DNA of 64,000 nt from an uncultured Prevotellaceae bacterium (lineage in GTDB: Bacteria > Bacteroidota > Bacteroidia > Bacteroidales > Bacteroidaceae): NCBI GenBank assembly GCA_902781315.1, contig CACZIT010000018.1:18452-82451 (forward strand). The letters are read 5' to 3'. This document shows positions 32,435 to 41,082 of this stretch, one piece after another (positions within the stretch are counted from its first letter, which is position 1; each line of letters opens with the position of its first letter). The notes under the pieces were generated by a model. The model saw only the letters and a list, made by a program, of their open reading frames with translations. It was not told the DNA's origin and ran no database searches. Made by a program: the position numbers and the translations under genes.

Positions 32435-32544
32435 AAGGTTGAAAAGTGTTGAAACACAGGGTGGAACATCGCCGCGTACGTTAAAAATAGATAATTCGCG
32501 GCAACTTTCTGCCTCCTGAGTCGTCATATTAGCAACAAAAGGCT

Positions 32545-32552
32545 TATTTTTG
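32545..32552 (+). promoter_or_regulatory. -7 box of the OmpA-like lipoprotein gene, with a GC-rich leader
   Basis: TATTTTTG predicts a leader of about 105 nt before the ATG at 32663. The leader contains GCCCC-GTTA-GGGGC and GGCC-AGCAAA-GGCC hairpins (about 32563-32592), so its structure may affect translation. Confidence 0.5.
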
Positions 32553-32662
32553 CCCCGTGATTGCCCCGTTAGGGGCCAGCAAAGGCCGGTATGGCTAGTA
32601 TCTCTGGTACTTCTGGTCCGACTGGCAAGCCTAAGGAAAATAACTTAAAAAAAGAAGAGAAT

Positions 32663-33517
32663 ATGAAACAAACGACCATCATCATTGCCGCCGCAGCAGC
32701 ATGCCTGCTCGCGACGAGCTGCGCCAGCAAGAAAGACCTGGTGAACTGTCAGAACGAAAACCGCGAACTCCAGTCGAGCTATCAGACCGCCAAGGAGCAA
32801 CTGGCTGGTGCCAATGCCCGCGTCACCTCGCTCGAGGAGGCCCTCGCTGCACAGAAGCAGGCTCTCGCCGATCAGAAAGCAGCCTACGCACGCCTGCAGA
32901 AGACCCTCGACCAGAGTGTGGCCAACGCCTCGCAGAACAACATCTCCATCGACAAGCTGGTCGACCAGATCAACGAGTCGAACCAGTACATCCGTCACCT
33001 CGTGGACGTGAAGTCGAAGAGCGACTCGCTGAACATGGTGCTCACCAACAACCTCACCCGCTCGCTCTCGAAGGAAGAGCTGAAGGAGGTCGACGTGCAG
33101 GTGCTGAAGGGTGTCGTCTACATCTCGCTGGCCGACAACATGCTCTACAAGAGCGGCTCCTACGAAATCAACAGCCGCGCCGAGGAGACACTGTCGAAGA
33201 TTGCCAAGATTATCATGGACTACAAGGACTACGACGTGCTCATCGAGGGTAACACCGACAACGTGCCCATCACCCGCGAGAACATCCGCAACAACTGGGA
33301 CCTCTCCTGCCTGCGTGCCTCGAGCGTCGTGCAGTACCTGCAGACCCACTACGGCGTCGACCCGAAGCGTCTGACCGCCGGTGGCCGTGGCGAGTACAAC
33401 CCCATTGCTACCAACGACACCGAGCTGGGCAAGCAGCGCAACCGTCGCACTCAGATTATCATCACGCCGAAACTCGATGAATTCATGGACCTCATCGACA
33501 AGGCTCCCGAAGAGTAA
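32663..33517 (+). CDS. OmpA/MotB-type outer-membrane lipoprotein
   Basis: I place the start at ATG 32663 (MKQTTIIIAAAAACLLATSC). The frame is open back to 32591, but those 24 residues would bury the lipoprotein signal. The lipobox LATSC gives lipidation at Cys20. Residues about 25-125 form a coiled coil (Gln/Lys/Ala heptads). The C-terminal OmpA domain (about 160-270) binds diaminopimelate peptidoglycan; the key motif is GNTDNVPITRENIRNNWDLS with RAGGRGEYNP-like and RNRRTQIIITP segments. It likely tethers the outer membrane to the wall. The barrel gene follows after 42 bp. Confidence 0.92.
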   Translation: MKQTTIIIAAAAACLLATSCASKKDLVNCQNENRELQSSYQTAKEQLAGANARVTSLEEALAAQKQALADQKAAYARLQKTLDQSVANASQNNISIDKLVDQINESNQYIRHLVDVKSKSDSLNMVLTNNLTRSLSKEELKEVDVQVLKGVVYISLADNMLYKSGSYEINSRAEETLSKIAKIIMDYKDYDVLIEGNTDNVPITRENIRNNWDLSCLRASSVVQYLQTHYGVDPKRLTAGGRGEYNPIATNDTELGKQRNRRTQIIITPKLDEFMDLIDKAPEE

Positions 33518-33559
33518 CAGCTTTTTAATATACTTCATTAACACAAAAATCAAAACAGT

Positions 33560-34174
33560 ATGAAAAAGTTATTTCTAATGGCATCGCTTATGATGCTTTC
33601 GCTGGGCGCATTTGCACAGTTTGCACCCGGTACACTTTCCATTCAGCCGAAGGTGGGTCTGAACGTTGCCAACCTGAGTGATTTGGACAACACCGATCCT
33701 CGTCTTGGAGTGGTTGTCGGAGCCGAACTTGAATACCAATTGACCGACCTGTTGAGCCTCTCGGCTGGAGCACTCTACTCCATGCAGGGATGCAAGTCCG
33801 ACAATGGCATCAGCCTCTTCGGCGTCGACGTGAATACCAAGACCACCACGAAGACCGACTATCTGAACATTCCCCTCATGCTCAACGTCTACGTCACGAA
33901 GGGACTGGCCGTGAAACTGGGCCTGCAGCCTGGCATGAACCTTTCGGCCAAGAGCAAGTTCTCCGGCTCAGTGGCTGGCTACGGCGGTGAATCGGAAGGC
34001 GACATCGACAGCGTGCAGTCGTTCGACCTCTCGCTCCCCATCGGCCTGTCCTACGAAATCAGCAACTTCGTGATCGATGGCCGCTACAACTTCGGCCTGA
34101 CGAAGGTGTTCGAGAACGCTGCCCCGAAGCACAGCGTGTTCCAGTTCACCCTCGGCTACAAGTTCGCCATGTAA
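33560..34174 (+). CDS. Small outer-membrane beta-barrel protein (porin/PorT-like)
   Basis: The 204-residue product has a signal peptide (MKKLFLMASLMMLSLGAFAQ). Alternating hydrophobic beta-strands typical of an eight-stranded OMP_b-brl_2 barrel follow (VGLNVANLSDL, LGVVVGAELEYQLTDLLSLS, YLNIPLMLNVYVTKGLAVKLG). It ends in an aromatic-rich strand, FQFTLGYKFAM. It is probably cotranscribed with the OmpA-like lipoprotein and could work with it in outer-membrane stability. The specific function is unknown. A strong terminator follows. Confidence 0.88.
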   Translation: MKKLFLMASLMMLSLGAFAQFAPGTLSIQPKVGLNVANLSDLDNTDPRLGVVVGAELEYQLTDLLSLSAGALYSMQGCKSDNGISLFGVDVNTKTTTKTDYLNIPLMLNVYVTKGLAVKLGLQPGMNLSAKSKFSGSVAGYGGESEGDIDSVQSFDLSLPIGLSYEISNFVIDGRYNFGLTKVFENAAPKHSVFQFTLGYKFAM

Positions 34175-34202
34175 GCCCCCGCGCAGAGTCGCAGCAACCC
34201 AT

Positions 34203-34246
34203 AAAGGTTCGCCCGGACGCAGAGAAGTCCAGGCGAACCTTTTTTT
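34203..34246 (+). terminator. Rho-independent terminator after the barrel gene
   Basis: AAAGGTTCGCCCGGAC pairs with GTCCAGGCGAACCTTT (one mismatch) around an 8-nt loop and runs into a T-tract. It ends the OmpA-barrel transcript. Confidence 0.9.
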
Positions 34247-34288
34247 ATGTAAAAATAATTGGTCGAAAATACCCAGCTAATTTTTAAA

Positions 34289-34636
34289 AATTCCCGACCG
34301 CAAAATATTTTTTCGCAAATACGCCCGTATTTTGGCAAAGTCTCTAACAACCTATCAATCAGTAACTTAGCTTCTCGAGACCCCCAACCCCCTAAGTTAG
34401 GGGGCTTAAAACGATAGGTTTAGACCACGTAAACCATAGGTTTAGTCGATCTATCTCATTGAGTTGCATGCTCCATCTCATAGAGTTGTATCATCCAAAC
34501 CATAGGTATTAAGCCCCCTAACATAGGGGGTTGGGGGTCTCGAGCGTTGTTTTGCGTACCCGAAAGCTCCTTTCCCCATTGTTTCACGCTCTGGTTTGAT
34601 GTTTCACGCGGATGTCGTTTTGTCGGAAAAATTCAT
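34289..34636 (-). repeat. Dispersed 348-bp non-coding element, copy B (inverted)
   Basis: On the minus strand this copy matches 14395-14742. Identity is complete over 61 bp (34301-34361). Two related G/C hairpins occur, GAGACCCCCAACCCCC-TAAG-type at 34376-34406 and an inverted one at 34509-34545, flanking the AAACCTATGGTTT-bearing core. A perfect palindrome AATTTTTAAAAATT (34279-34292) marks one edge. The element fills most of the gap between the barrel terminator and the S41 protease promoter; no gene is seen there. Confidence 0.82.
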
Positions 34637-34734
34637 AAATAGAGCATGACGAAGGGGAACGCATTGCCTTCGCTCCGCTGTTGCTGGTGTCGTTTGGCAG
34701 CGTGGCATCTACACAGATGTTTTTCGCGATTTTC

Positions 34735-34765
34735 TTGCATTCGCCGTCAAAATGTTGTAACTTTG
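34735..34765 (+). promoter_or_regulatory. Promoter of the tricorn-like protease gene
   Basis: TAACTTTG (34758-34765) with TTG (34735-34737) about 20 nt upstream fits the Bacteroidota consensus. The leader is about 24 nt. Confidence 0.65.
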
Positions 34766-34794
34766 CACCAAACAACACCTTAAGACGAATCAGT

Positions 34795-37700
34795 ATGAAT
34801 AGATTTCTTGTATTAGTAGCGATGGTTGTCGGCACGCTGACGACCCTGGCGGCAGATGTTCCGTTGTGGATGCGCTATCCCGCCATCTCGCCCGACGGCG
34901 AGGAAATAGTGTTTTCGTATAGAGGCGACCTCTACCTGGTGGCTGTGGAAGGAGGTCAGGCACGCCAACTGACTACGAACAGTGCCTACGACGCATATCC
35001 AGTGTGGAGCCCCGACGGGCGGCAGATAGCCTTTGCCAGCGACCGCGAGGGTAGCCTCGACGTGTGGGTGATGAACCGTCTGGGCGGAACGCCACGCAGA
35101 CTCACCACCCATAGTGCCAACGAGACTCCACTGGCATTCCTGGATGGCGGCCACGTGCTCTACAAGGCTGCCCTGATGCCGGCTGTGCGCAGCAGTATGT
35201 TGGCTGAGAGTACGTTTCCGCAGGTGTACGTGGTAGGCACTGAGGGCGGCCGCTCGCGCCTCTACTCGACCATCACGATGGAGGACGTGAGCATCAACCA
35301 TCGTGGACAACTGCTTTACCACGACGTGAAGGGATACGAGGATGCGTTCCGCAAACACCATCAGAGTGCTGTGACGAGAGACATCTGGAGCCTCACTCCT
35401 GGCAGTGAGGGACGTGCAGACGAGGGCACCTTCATGCAGCTGACGTCGTTCCGCGGTGAGGACAGAACGCCTGTGTGGGCTCCCGATGGCGAGGCCTTCT
35501 ACTATCTGAGTGAGCAGGACGGAACGTTCAACGTCTGGAAGGCATCTTCGGTCCAGCCGATGGCAGCCGATAACGGCGGCGTGCAGCTGACCCACTTTAA
35601 GGGTAACCCCGTGCGTTTTCTCACGGTGGCGAAGAACGGCACGCTGTGCTTCGGCTACGACGGCGAGCTGTACACGATGCGAGAGGGCTCCGAACCGCAG
35701 AAGGTGAGCGTGGAAATCGTTGCCGACCGGCAGGATCGTGACCTGGTGCGCCAGACACTGACATCGGGTGCTACCGAGATTGCGCTCTCGCCCGACGGCA
35801 AAGAGGTGGCCTTTGTTGCCCACGGCGATGTGTTCGTGACATCAGTGGACTACAAGACTACGCGCCGCATTACTGACACGCCGGAACAGGAGCGCAACGT
35901 GAGTTTTGCCCCCGACGGCCGCAGTCTGGTGTATGCTGCTGAGCGCAATGGTGTGTGGCAGATATATTGCTCTGCGATCAAGAACAAGGAAGATAAGCTG
36001 TTCTGCTATGCCAGCGAAGTGGAGGAGGAACAGCTCACGCAGACCACGCTGACGTCGCAGCAGCCTGTCTTCAGTCCCGACGGCAAGAAAATAGCTTTCT
36101 TTGAGGATCGTGGCACGCTGCGTGTCATGGATGTGGCAACTCGTCAGGTGGTGACAGCTATGGACGGCAAGTACAACTATTCCTACAGCGACGGCGACCT
36201 GTGGTTTGAGTGGAGCCCCGACAGCCGATGGCTCATGACGGGCTACATCGGCACGGGAGGATGGCATAGTCCCGACATAGCCATTGTAGCAGCTTCGGGC
36301 AGCGGTGAACTGCACAATCTGACCAACAGTGCCTACAGCGACGAGGGCGGACGCTGGGTGCTGGGAGGCAAGGCCATGCTCTACCAAAGCGACCGCGCAG
36401 GCTATCGCAGCCACGGCAGTTGGGGCTCGGAGAGCGATGCCTACCTGATGTTCTTCGACCTGGACGCCTATGAGCGTTTCCGCATGAGTAAGGAGGAGAA
36501 GGCACTGCAGGACGAAAAGAATAAGGAGGAAAAGAAAGACGCTGAAAAGCCCGAAAAATCCAAAAAGTCAGGGAAATCAGGCAAAACCGGAAAAGCTCAG
36601 GACGAATCGGTGAAACCCCTGGTGCTAGATTTGGAGAACTGCCGCGACCGCATCGTGAGACTCACCACGGCATCGAGCCACATGGGCGACGCAGTGCTTT
36701 CACCGAAAGGCGACACATTGTATTATCAGGCTGCCTTCGAAGGTGGCTACGACTTGTGGAAGCGTGACTTCCTGGAGAATAAGACGGAGCTGGTGCTGAA
36801 GGACGTAGGTGCTGGTCGCATGGAGACCGACAAGGCATTCAAGAACCTGTTCCTCTGTTCTGATGGTATCAAGAAGGTGGATTTGGCAAAGGGAAGTGCC
36901 ACGGCAGTAGCCTTTGAGGCTGCGTTCAACTATCGCCCCTATGAGGAGCGCCAGTATCTGTTCGACCATGTGTGGAGGCAGGTGAAGGACAAATTCTACG
37001 TGGCCGACCTGCATGGCGTCGACTGGGAGGGCTATCGGAAAACCTACGAGCGCTTCCTGCCGCACATCAGCAACAACTACGACCTGCGTGATATGTTGAG
37101 CGAGATGCTGGGAGAGCTGAACGGCTCGCATACTGGTGCACGCTATCGTGCTCCGGGCGCTTCCTTGCCGACGGCCAGCCTGGGCCTGTTCTTCGATGAG
37201 GATTACGAGGGCGACGGCTTGCGCGTAGCGGAGGTCATCAAGCGCGGTCCCTTTGCCGTGAAGAATACAGGCGTCGGTGCTGGCAGCATCATCGAAGCCA
37301 TCGACGGGAACACCATCAAAGCTGGTGAGGACTATAACTGGATGCTCGACGGTAAGGCTGGCAAGGCAGTGCGCGTGACTGTCTTTAACCCGTCGAAACG
37401 CGAGCGTGAGGACATCGTGGTGAAGCCCATCAGCAGCGCGCAACTCAACGACTTGCTCTACAAGCGGTGGGTCGACCGCAACCGCCAACTGGTTGACAGT
37501 CTGTCGGGGAAACAATTGGCCTATGTGCACATTGCATCGATGAACAGCGAGTGCTTCCGCGAACTCTACAGCACCCTGCTGAACGACGAGAACCGCAATC
37601 GTAAGGGTGTCATCGTGGATGAGCGTTACAATGGTGGCGGTTGGCTGCACGACGATCTCTGCACACTGCTCAGTGGCAAACTGTATCATAATTTCATGCC

Positions 37701-38061
37701 GCGTGGCGTATATGTGGGACGCGACCCCTTGGCCAAGTGGGTGGGCACGTCGTGCGTGCTGATGAACGAGGATTGCTACAGCAACGGCGAAGGATTCCCC
37801 TGGGTGTATCGCGAATTGGGCATCGGCAAACTGGTGGGCACACCCGTAGCCGGCACTGCCACCAGTGTGTGGTGGGAGACGCTGATGGATCGCTCGATGG
37901 TGTTCGGCATCCCCCAGGTGGGCAAGAAGGACATGCGTGGTGAGTGGACAGAGAACAGCGAACTCTGGCCCGACGTCGAGGTTCATAACGCGCCCGTGGA
38001 CTACATCAACGGTCGTGACCCGCAGTTGGAGCGTGCCGTGAAGGTGCTGATGGAAGAATAG
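34795..38061 (+). CDS. Tricorn-like S41 family protease, exported
   Basis: The start is the ATG at 34795 (MNRFLVLVAMVVGTLTTLAA signal; 1088 residues). The longer frame from 34681 begins upstream of the promoter. Residues about 25-560 carry beta-propeller PD40/WD40-like repeats (WMRYPAISPDGEEIVFSY, YPVWSPDGRQIAFASD, VFSPDGKKIAFFED). A Lys/Glu-rich linker (about 567-605) leads to a helical core domain. A PDZ domain (about 800-880, GVGAGSIIEAIDGN) and an S41 catalytic domain (VIVDERYNGGGW, then NEDCYSNGEG with the likely nucleophile Ser, then GTPVAGTAT) follow. It degrades peptides in the periplasm. It stands alone. Confidence 0.93.
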   Translation: MNRFLVLVAMVVGTLTTLAADVPLWMRYPAISPDGEEIVFSYRGDLYLVAVEGGQARQLTTNSAYDAYPVWSPDGRQIAFASDREGSLDVWVMNRLGGTPRRLTTHSANETPLAFLDGGHVLYKAALMPAVRSSMLAESTFPQVYVVGTEGGRSRLYSTITMEDVSINHRGQLLYHDVKGYEDAFRKHHQSAVTRDIWSLTPGSEGRADEGTFMQLTSFRGEDRTPVWAPDGEAFYYLSEQDGTFNVWKASSVQPMAADNGGVQLTHFKGNPVRFLTVAKNGTLCFGYDGELYTMREGSEPQKVSVEIVADRQDRDLVRQTLTSGATEIALSPDGKEVAFVAHGDVFVTSVDYKTTRRITDTPEQERNVSFAPDGRSLVYAAERNGVWQIYCSAIKNKEDKLFCYASEVEEEQLTQTTLTSQQPVFSPDGKKIAFFEDRGTLRVMDVATRQVVTAMDGKYNYSYSDGDLWFEWSPDSRWLMTGYIGTGGWHSPDIAIVAASGSGELHNLTNSAYSDEGGRWVLGGKAMLYQSDRAGYRSHGSWGSESDAYLMFFDLDAYERFRMSKEEKALQDEKNKEEKKDAEKPEKSKKSGKSGKTGKAQDESVKPLVLDLENCRDRIVRLTTASSHMGDAVLSPKGDTLYYQAAFEGGYDLWKRDFLENKTELVLKDVGAGRMETDKAFKNLFLCSDGIKKVDLAKGSATAVAFEAAFNYRPYEERQYLFDHVWRQVKDKFYVADLHGVDWEGYRKTYERFLPHISNNYDLRDMLSEMLGELNGSHTGARYRAPGASLPTASLGLFFDEDYEGDGLRVAEVIKRGPFAVKNTGVGAGSIIEAIDGNTIKAGEDYNWMLDGKAGKAVRVTVFNPSKREREDIVVKPISSAQLNDLLYKRWVDRNRQLVDSLSGKQLAYVHIASMNSECFRELYSTLLNDENRNRKGVIVDERYNGGGWLHDDLCTLLSGKLYHNFMPRGVYVGRDPLAKWVGTSCVLMNEDCYSNGEGFPWVYRELGIGKLVGTPVAGTATSVWWETLMDRSMVFGIPQVGKKDMRGEWTENSELWPDVEVHNAPVDYINGRDPQLERAVKVLMEE

Positions 38062-38063
38062 CT

Positions 38064-38106
38064 GAAAAAAGAATCCCCTGCTGCGATAAGAAAACTCGTA
38101 GCAGGG
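38064..38106 (-). terminator. Hairpin right after the tricorn-like gene
   Basis: CCCTGCTGCG (38076-38085) pairs with CGTAGCAGGG (38097-38106). The T-run is on the minus-strand side (GGATTCTTTTTTCAGC), so it would stop transcription coming from the right; the plus side lacks Ts. Confidence 0.55.
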
Positions 38107-38110
38107 ATAT

Positions 38111-38161
38111 GCAAAAAAGTACGCAAAAACGTATGCAAAAAAGTATGCAAAAAGTATGCAG
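38111..38161. repeat. Short tandem repeat GCAAAAAAGTAT
   Basis: Four and a half units of 11-12 bp (GCAAAAAAGTAC, GCAAAAACGTAT, GCAAAAAAGTAT, GCAAAAAGTAT). It lies in the 398-bp gap 38062-38459. The remaining 38163-38437 shows a TTTCATCGGG word at 38188-38197 but no gene or promoter I can support. Confidence 0.7.
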
Positions 38162-38437
38162 ATAGATGCGAAATCAGCAAAAATCCCTGATTTCATCGGG
38201 TCTGCAACGGGCTGATGCTCTCCCTCTGTGAGTAGTCTGAATCGGCGCTCTTGTTGTGATGGTGCTCTCAGAAGCTCTTTTGGGTGAGGCATGCCCCGTT
38301 GAAACCGACGTTTTTTGCCATTTTTATGGTCATAAGCTCCTCACGCATGGGCAGGAACCTCTGGCTGTGCAGGGCGTGGTGGCCCGGCCCTGGCAGTGGG
38401 TGCCAACGGCAGGAGAATGGTTTATGGCTTCCCTGGG

Positions 38438-38473
38438 AAAAAAAGAAGAGGCTGCGTATCTACTGCCTCTTCT
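38438..38473 (-). terminator. Terminator overlapping the glsB stop codon
   Basis: On the minus strand AGAAGAGGC (38465-38473) pairs with GCCTCTTCT (38444-38452), followed by a seven-T run. The left arm contains the last glsB codons and the TAG lies in the loop, so the terminator doubles as coding sequence. Confidence 0.75.
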
Positions 38474-39461
38474 GATAGTGGTTTGCAATGAGTTTCTGCG
38501 CTTCACTGGCTATTTGCAGCGCCTCGGGGTGCTCGCGTATGTAGGAGTCTACGTGGCGAATGCGCTTGTCTTCCAGTATCTCGTCGACGGCAATGAGGAT
38601 GCCTGTTTCCTCGACGTCGCCGAAGCCGTAGTTGATGGCGGTGCCGAAGAGCTTCATGGTGGGCGAGAGACTCATGTAAGCGTTCACCAGCGGCGGGATG
38701 TCGTAGCCCAAGCGGCGCACCTCGGAGTTCAGAATGCGGTAGTCTTTCTTGAAGTCGTCCTCGCAGAAGAGGGCCGCCATCTCGACGGGGTCAGCTTCAA
38801 TTTTCAGCGGTTTCATCGGGGTGATGAGTCCTTCCTTGTCGCCGAAATGCTTGTTGAGGAAGTAGAGAATCATGTCGCGTCCGCGCCTGATGTAGGAGGG
38901 ATACATGGTGACCTTGCCGAAGAAATACTTGACGTGGGGGTTGAGCACGGTGAGTGCGCCCAGGCCGTCCCAGAGGTTGTCGAGGGCAAAGATGCTCTTG
39001 GTATTCTTGCGCACGTTCTGATAGTCGGGCGACACGAACGAGCGGCCCAGTTCGACGGTGTAGGGCATGTAGTCGTGAATGAACTTTTCGGAGAAATGGA
39101 ACATGTGGCTTGTGGCCAGTTTGGGCTGACCGTTGTCGTCGAGTTCCCAATCGGAACCGAAGATGTAGCGGTAGCCGCCGATGATTTCTTCGGCTTCTGG
39201 GTTCCACACGATGAGCTGCTTATAGCAATTCTCGCAGGTGTCGAACTCGTCGATGTCGACCTCCATGCCAGTGCCGCCGCCTGCCTCGCGGAATGCAATC
39301 TCGCGCAGTCGGCCTATCTCACGCATCACGTTCGGGGCCTCGTGGGCAGTGATGACATAAATCTCGTTGTTGCTCTTGTTGGTCATGCGGAGCTGGCGTT
39401 CAGGAGTGAGCTCACGCTTGAGCAATTCTTTGTCAATCGGTGGGATGATGGGTTGTTCCAT
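38460..39461 (-). CDS. glsB: GNAT-type N-acyltransferase, probable glycine-lipid synthase GlsB
   Basis: The 333-residue protein belongs to the hemolysin-like/OlsB acyltransferase family (Acetyltransf_5 fold). Blocks are REIAFREAGGGTGMEVDIDEFD, IIGGYRYIFGSDW, ELGRSFVSPDYQN and ALDNLWDGLGALT. In Bacteroides thetaiotaomicron the adjacent GlsB/GlsA pair makes N-acyl glycine and then O-acylates it to glycine lipids. The same order here, with 28 bp between genes, supports that role. The protein should act at the inner face of the cytoplasmic membrane using acyl-ACP. Amino acid specificity (glycine versus ornithine or serine) is inferred from the phylum. Confidence 0.82.
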   Translation of the reverse strand: MEQPIIPPIDKELLKRELTPERQLRMTNKSNNEIYVITAHEAPNVMREIGRLREIAFREAGGGTGMEVDIDEFDTCENCYKQLIVWNPEAEEIIGGYRYIFGSDWELDDNGQPKLATSHMFHFSEKFIHDYMPYTVELGRSFVSPDYQNVRKNTKSIFALDNLWDGLGALTVLNPHVKYFFGKVTMYPSYIRRGRDMILYFLNKHFGDKEGLITPMKPLKIEADPVEMAALFCEDDFKKDYRILNSEVRRLGYDIPPLVNAYMSLSPTMKLFGTAINYGFGDVEETGILIAVDEILEDKRIRHVDSYIREHPEALQIASEAQKLIANHYQKRQ

Positions 39462-39489
39462 TTATCGTTGATAGTTTACTGTTTATAGT

Positions 39490-40320
39490 TTAGAGTTTGT
39501 AGGCTTCGTCCTTGACCCATTGTGCCCACTGGGCGGGTGTGCGCGACTTGTCGAAGGTCTGCCAAGGGATGGGTTTGCCGATGGCAACGCGGAAGGTCTT
39601 GCCGACGTTGCGGTACATCTCGTCGACGAGGAAGAGCATGGCCACGTTGAACTTCAGGTTGAGGCGCTTGCACCAGCGGGCGATGTTGTAGAAACGCTCG
39701 GAGTTCTGACCGCCGAAGTGGATGGGCACGACGTCGCGCTGGGTCTCGATGCTCTTGCTGATGAAGGTCTTCTTCCAGTCGAGGTCGCGAATGAGTCCGT
39801 CGTTGCCCTTGCGCGAGCAGAGTCCGGCAGGGAACATGAGCATGTGGTGGTCGCTCTTGAAGCCGGCCTCCACCATGGCGGGGAAGTCGCGGCTCTGCTT
39901 GCCTGTCTTGTTGATGGGGATGCAGAGCGGAGCCAATCCGGGCAGATTCATGAGCAGGTCGTTGACGAGGTAGCGGAAGTTGTCGTCGTAGTGCTCGCCG
40001 ATGATGCTGCCGAGAGCCACGCCGTCGATGCCTCCCAGCGGGTGGTTCGACACGAAGGTGTAGAGGCGCCCGTCGTCTTTGTCGGGCAGGTTTTCCTTGC
40101 CCACAATCTCAAGCGTCATGTCGAGATAGGTCACGCAGGCCTTCAGCCAGGGAGTGCCGGATAGATGGCGGCTCTGCCAGAGAAACTCGTTCACCTGGTC
40201 CTGGTGGATGATGTGTTTCAGCCAACTCACCGCAGGTCGCGGCACCCATTTGGCTTTGTCGCCCATCTTGCTGCGCAGAACCTGATCGATGTCGATAGTC
40301 TTTTGTATGGTTTCGCTCAT
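39490..40320 (-). CDS. glsA: PlsC-type O-acyltransferase, probable GlsA
   Basis: I place the start at ATG 40320 (MSETIQKTIDIDQVLRSKMG, 276 residues). The open frame continues upstream but crosses the promoter. The acyltransferase motif NHPLGGID (NHx4D) is present, followed by PINKTGKQSRDF and LMFPAGLCSRKG, the substrate-binding block. It would add the second acyl chain to N-acylglycine made by GlsB, the next gene. It is divergent from mraZ. A TATTTTTG box lies 23 bp upstream. Confidence 0.85.
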   Translation of the reverse strand: MSETIQKTIDIDQVLRSKMGDKAKWVPRPAVSWLKHIIHQDQVNEFLWQSRHLSGTPWLKACVTYLDMTLEIVGKENLPDKDDGRLYTFVSNHPLGGIDGVALGSIIGEHYDDNFRYLVNDLLMNLPGLAPLCIPINKTGKQSRDFPAMVEAGFKSDHHMLMFPAGLCSRKGNDGLIRDLDWKKTFISKSIETQRDVVPIHFGGQNSERFYNIARWCKRLNLKFNVAMLFLVDEMYRNVGKTFRVAIGKPIPWQTFDKSRTPAQWAQWVKDEAYKL

Positions 40321-40342
40321 GATAGTTTTGACTTTCAAATTG

Positions 40343-40350
40343 CAAAAATA
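40343..40350 (-). promoter_or_regulatory. -7 box of glsA-glsB
   Basis: TATTTTTG on the minus strand, 23 bp before the ATG at 40320; the -33 part is poor. Confidence 0.5.
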
Positions 40351-40530
40351 ACAAATTATTTGGAAAGTAAATACTTTTTTCAAAAAAAAATGAAAAAACT
40401 GGTCGCATGTAGGACGTTTGTAGGTCGGTTTCGGCATTTTGCCCAGTCTTTTCTGCCCGCTAAGGATAATTGCACGAAATAGCGAAAGTGAGCAATCAGA
40501 ATGAAAATTTATGTTAAAATCGAAAATTTG

Positions 40531-40560
40531 TGGGGAAAAGTGGAGGAAAGTGGGGAAAAA
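40531..40560 (+). promoter_or_regulatory. Probable MraZ operator
   Basis: Three boxes, TGGGGAAAAG, TGGAGGAAAG and TGGGGAAAAA, follow at exact 10-bp spacing (40531, 40541, 40551). MraZ proteins are known to bind TGGGN5 repeats of this kind upstream of their own gene. The boxes overlap the -33 region and end 5 bp before the -7 box, which fits autorepression of the dcw cluster. Confidence 0.8.
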
Positions 40561-40564
40561 TGTT

Positions 40565-40572
40565 TAATTTTG
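40565..40572 (+). promoter_or_regulatory. -7 box of the dcw cluster promoter
   Basis: TAATTTTG lies 29 bp before the mraZ ATG at 40602 and directly downstream of the TGGGG boxes. Confidence 0.65.
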
Positions 40573-40601
40573 TAGTCGTTTTCTATATAGAAGAAGTACG
40601 T

Positions 40602-41066
40602 ATGCGTTTTTTAGGTAATATTGAAGCAAAAATCGACGCGAAGGGACGCGCGTTCCTGCCTGCCGTTTTCCGCAAGGTGTTGCAGACATCTGGCGACGAG
40701 AATCTGGTGCTGCGCAAGGACGTGTTTGAGGACTGCCTGGTGCTCTATCCCGAAAGTGTCTGGAACGAGCAGATGGACCTGGTGCGCTCGCGGCTGAACC
40801 GCTACAATGCCCAGCACCAGAAGATATTCCGTCAGTTTGTTTCGCAGGTGGAGTTGCTGACGCTCGACGGCAACGGCCGCTTCCTGATACCGAAGCGCTA
40901 TCTGCAGATGGCAGGCATCCAGCAGTCGGTGAAGTTCACGGGCAACGGCGATACCATCGAGATTTGGGCATCAGAGAAGGCTGAGGCCGCCATGATGTCG
41001 GCCGAGGAGTTTGGCGCTGCGATGCAGAGCGTGATGGAGGACGGATTGTCAGGACAAATTTTTTAA
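40602..41066 (+). CDS. mraZ: Transcriptional regulator MraZ
   Basis: I chose ATG 40602 (MRFLGNIEAKIDAKGRAFLP, 154 residues). The longer frame from 40530 would be translated through the operator and promoter. MraZ forms a ring of two-domain SpoVT/AbrB folds; both DxxxR signatures are seen, DAKGR and DGNGR. It regulates the division and cell wall cluster through TGGG repeats, and such repeats lie just upstream. It is the first gene of the cluster, 16 bp before rsmH. Confidence 0.96.
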   Translation: MRFLGNIEAKIDAKGRAFLPAVFRKVLQTSGDENLVLRKDVFEDCLVLYPESVWNEQMDLVRSRLNRYNAQHQKIFRQFVSQVELLTLDGNGRFLIPKRYLQMAGIQQSVKFTGNGDTIEIWASEKAEAAMMSAEEFGAAMQSVMEDGLSGQIF

Positions 41067-41082
41067 TCATTGAATAAAAGAC

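Noticed and set aside
32591-32662. N-terminal extension MASISGTSGPTGKP of the OmpA-like protein
   Set aside because: It would hide the lipoprotein signal at MKQTTIIIA; the region is better read as the 5' leader.
34681-34794. 38-residue extension of the tricorn-like protease
   Set aside because: It starts upstream of the TAACTTTG promoter and precedes a clear signal peptide at 34795.
38256-38459. Coding sequence in the gap before glsB
   Set aside because: The open frame there is mostly antisense to glsB and shows no recognisable domain or start signals.
40530-40601. Extension of MraZ from 40530
   Set aside because: It overlaps the TGGGG operator boxes and the -7 box; the family starts at MRFLGN.
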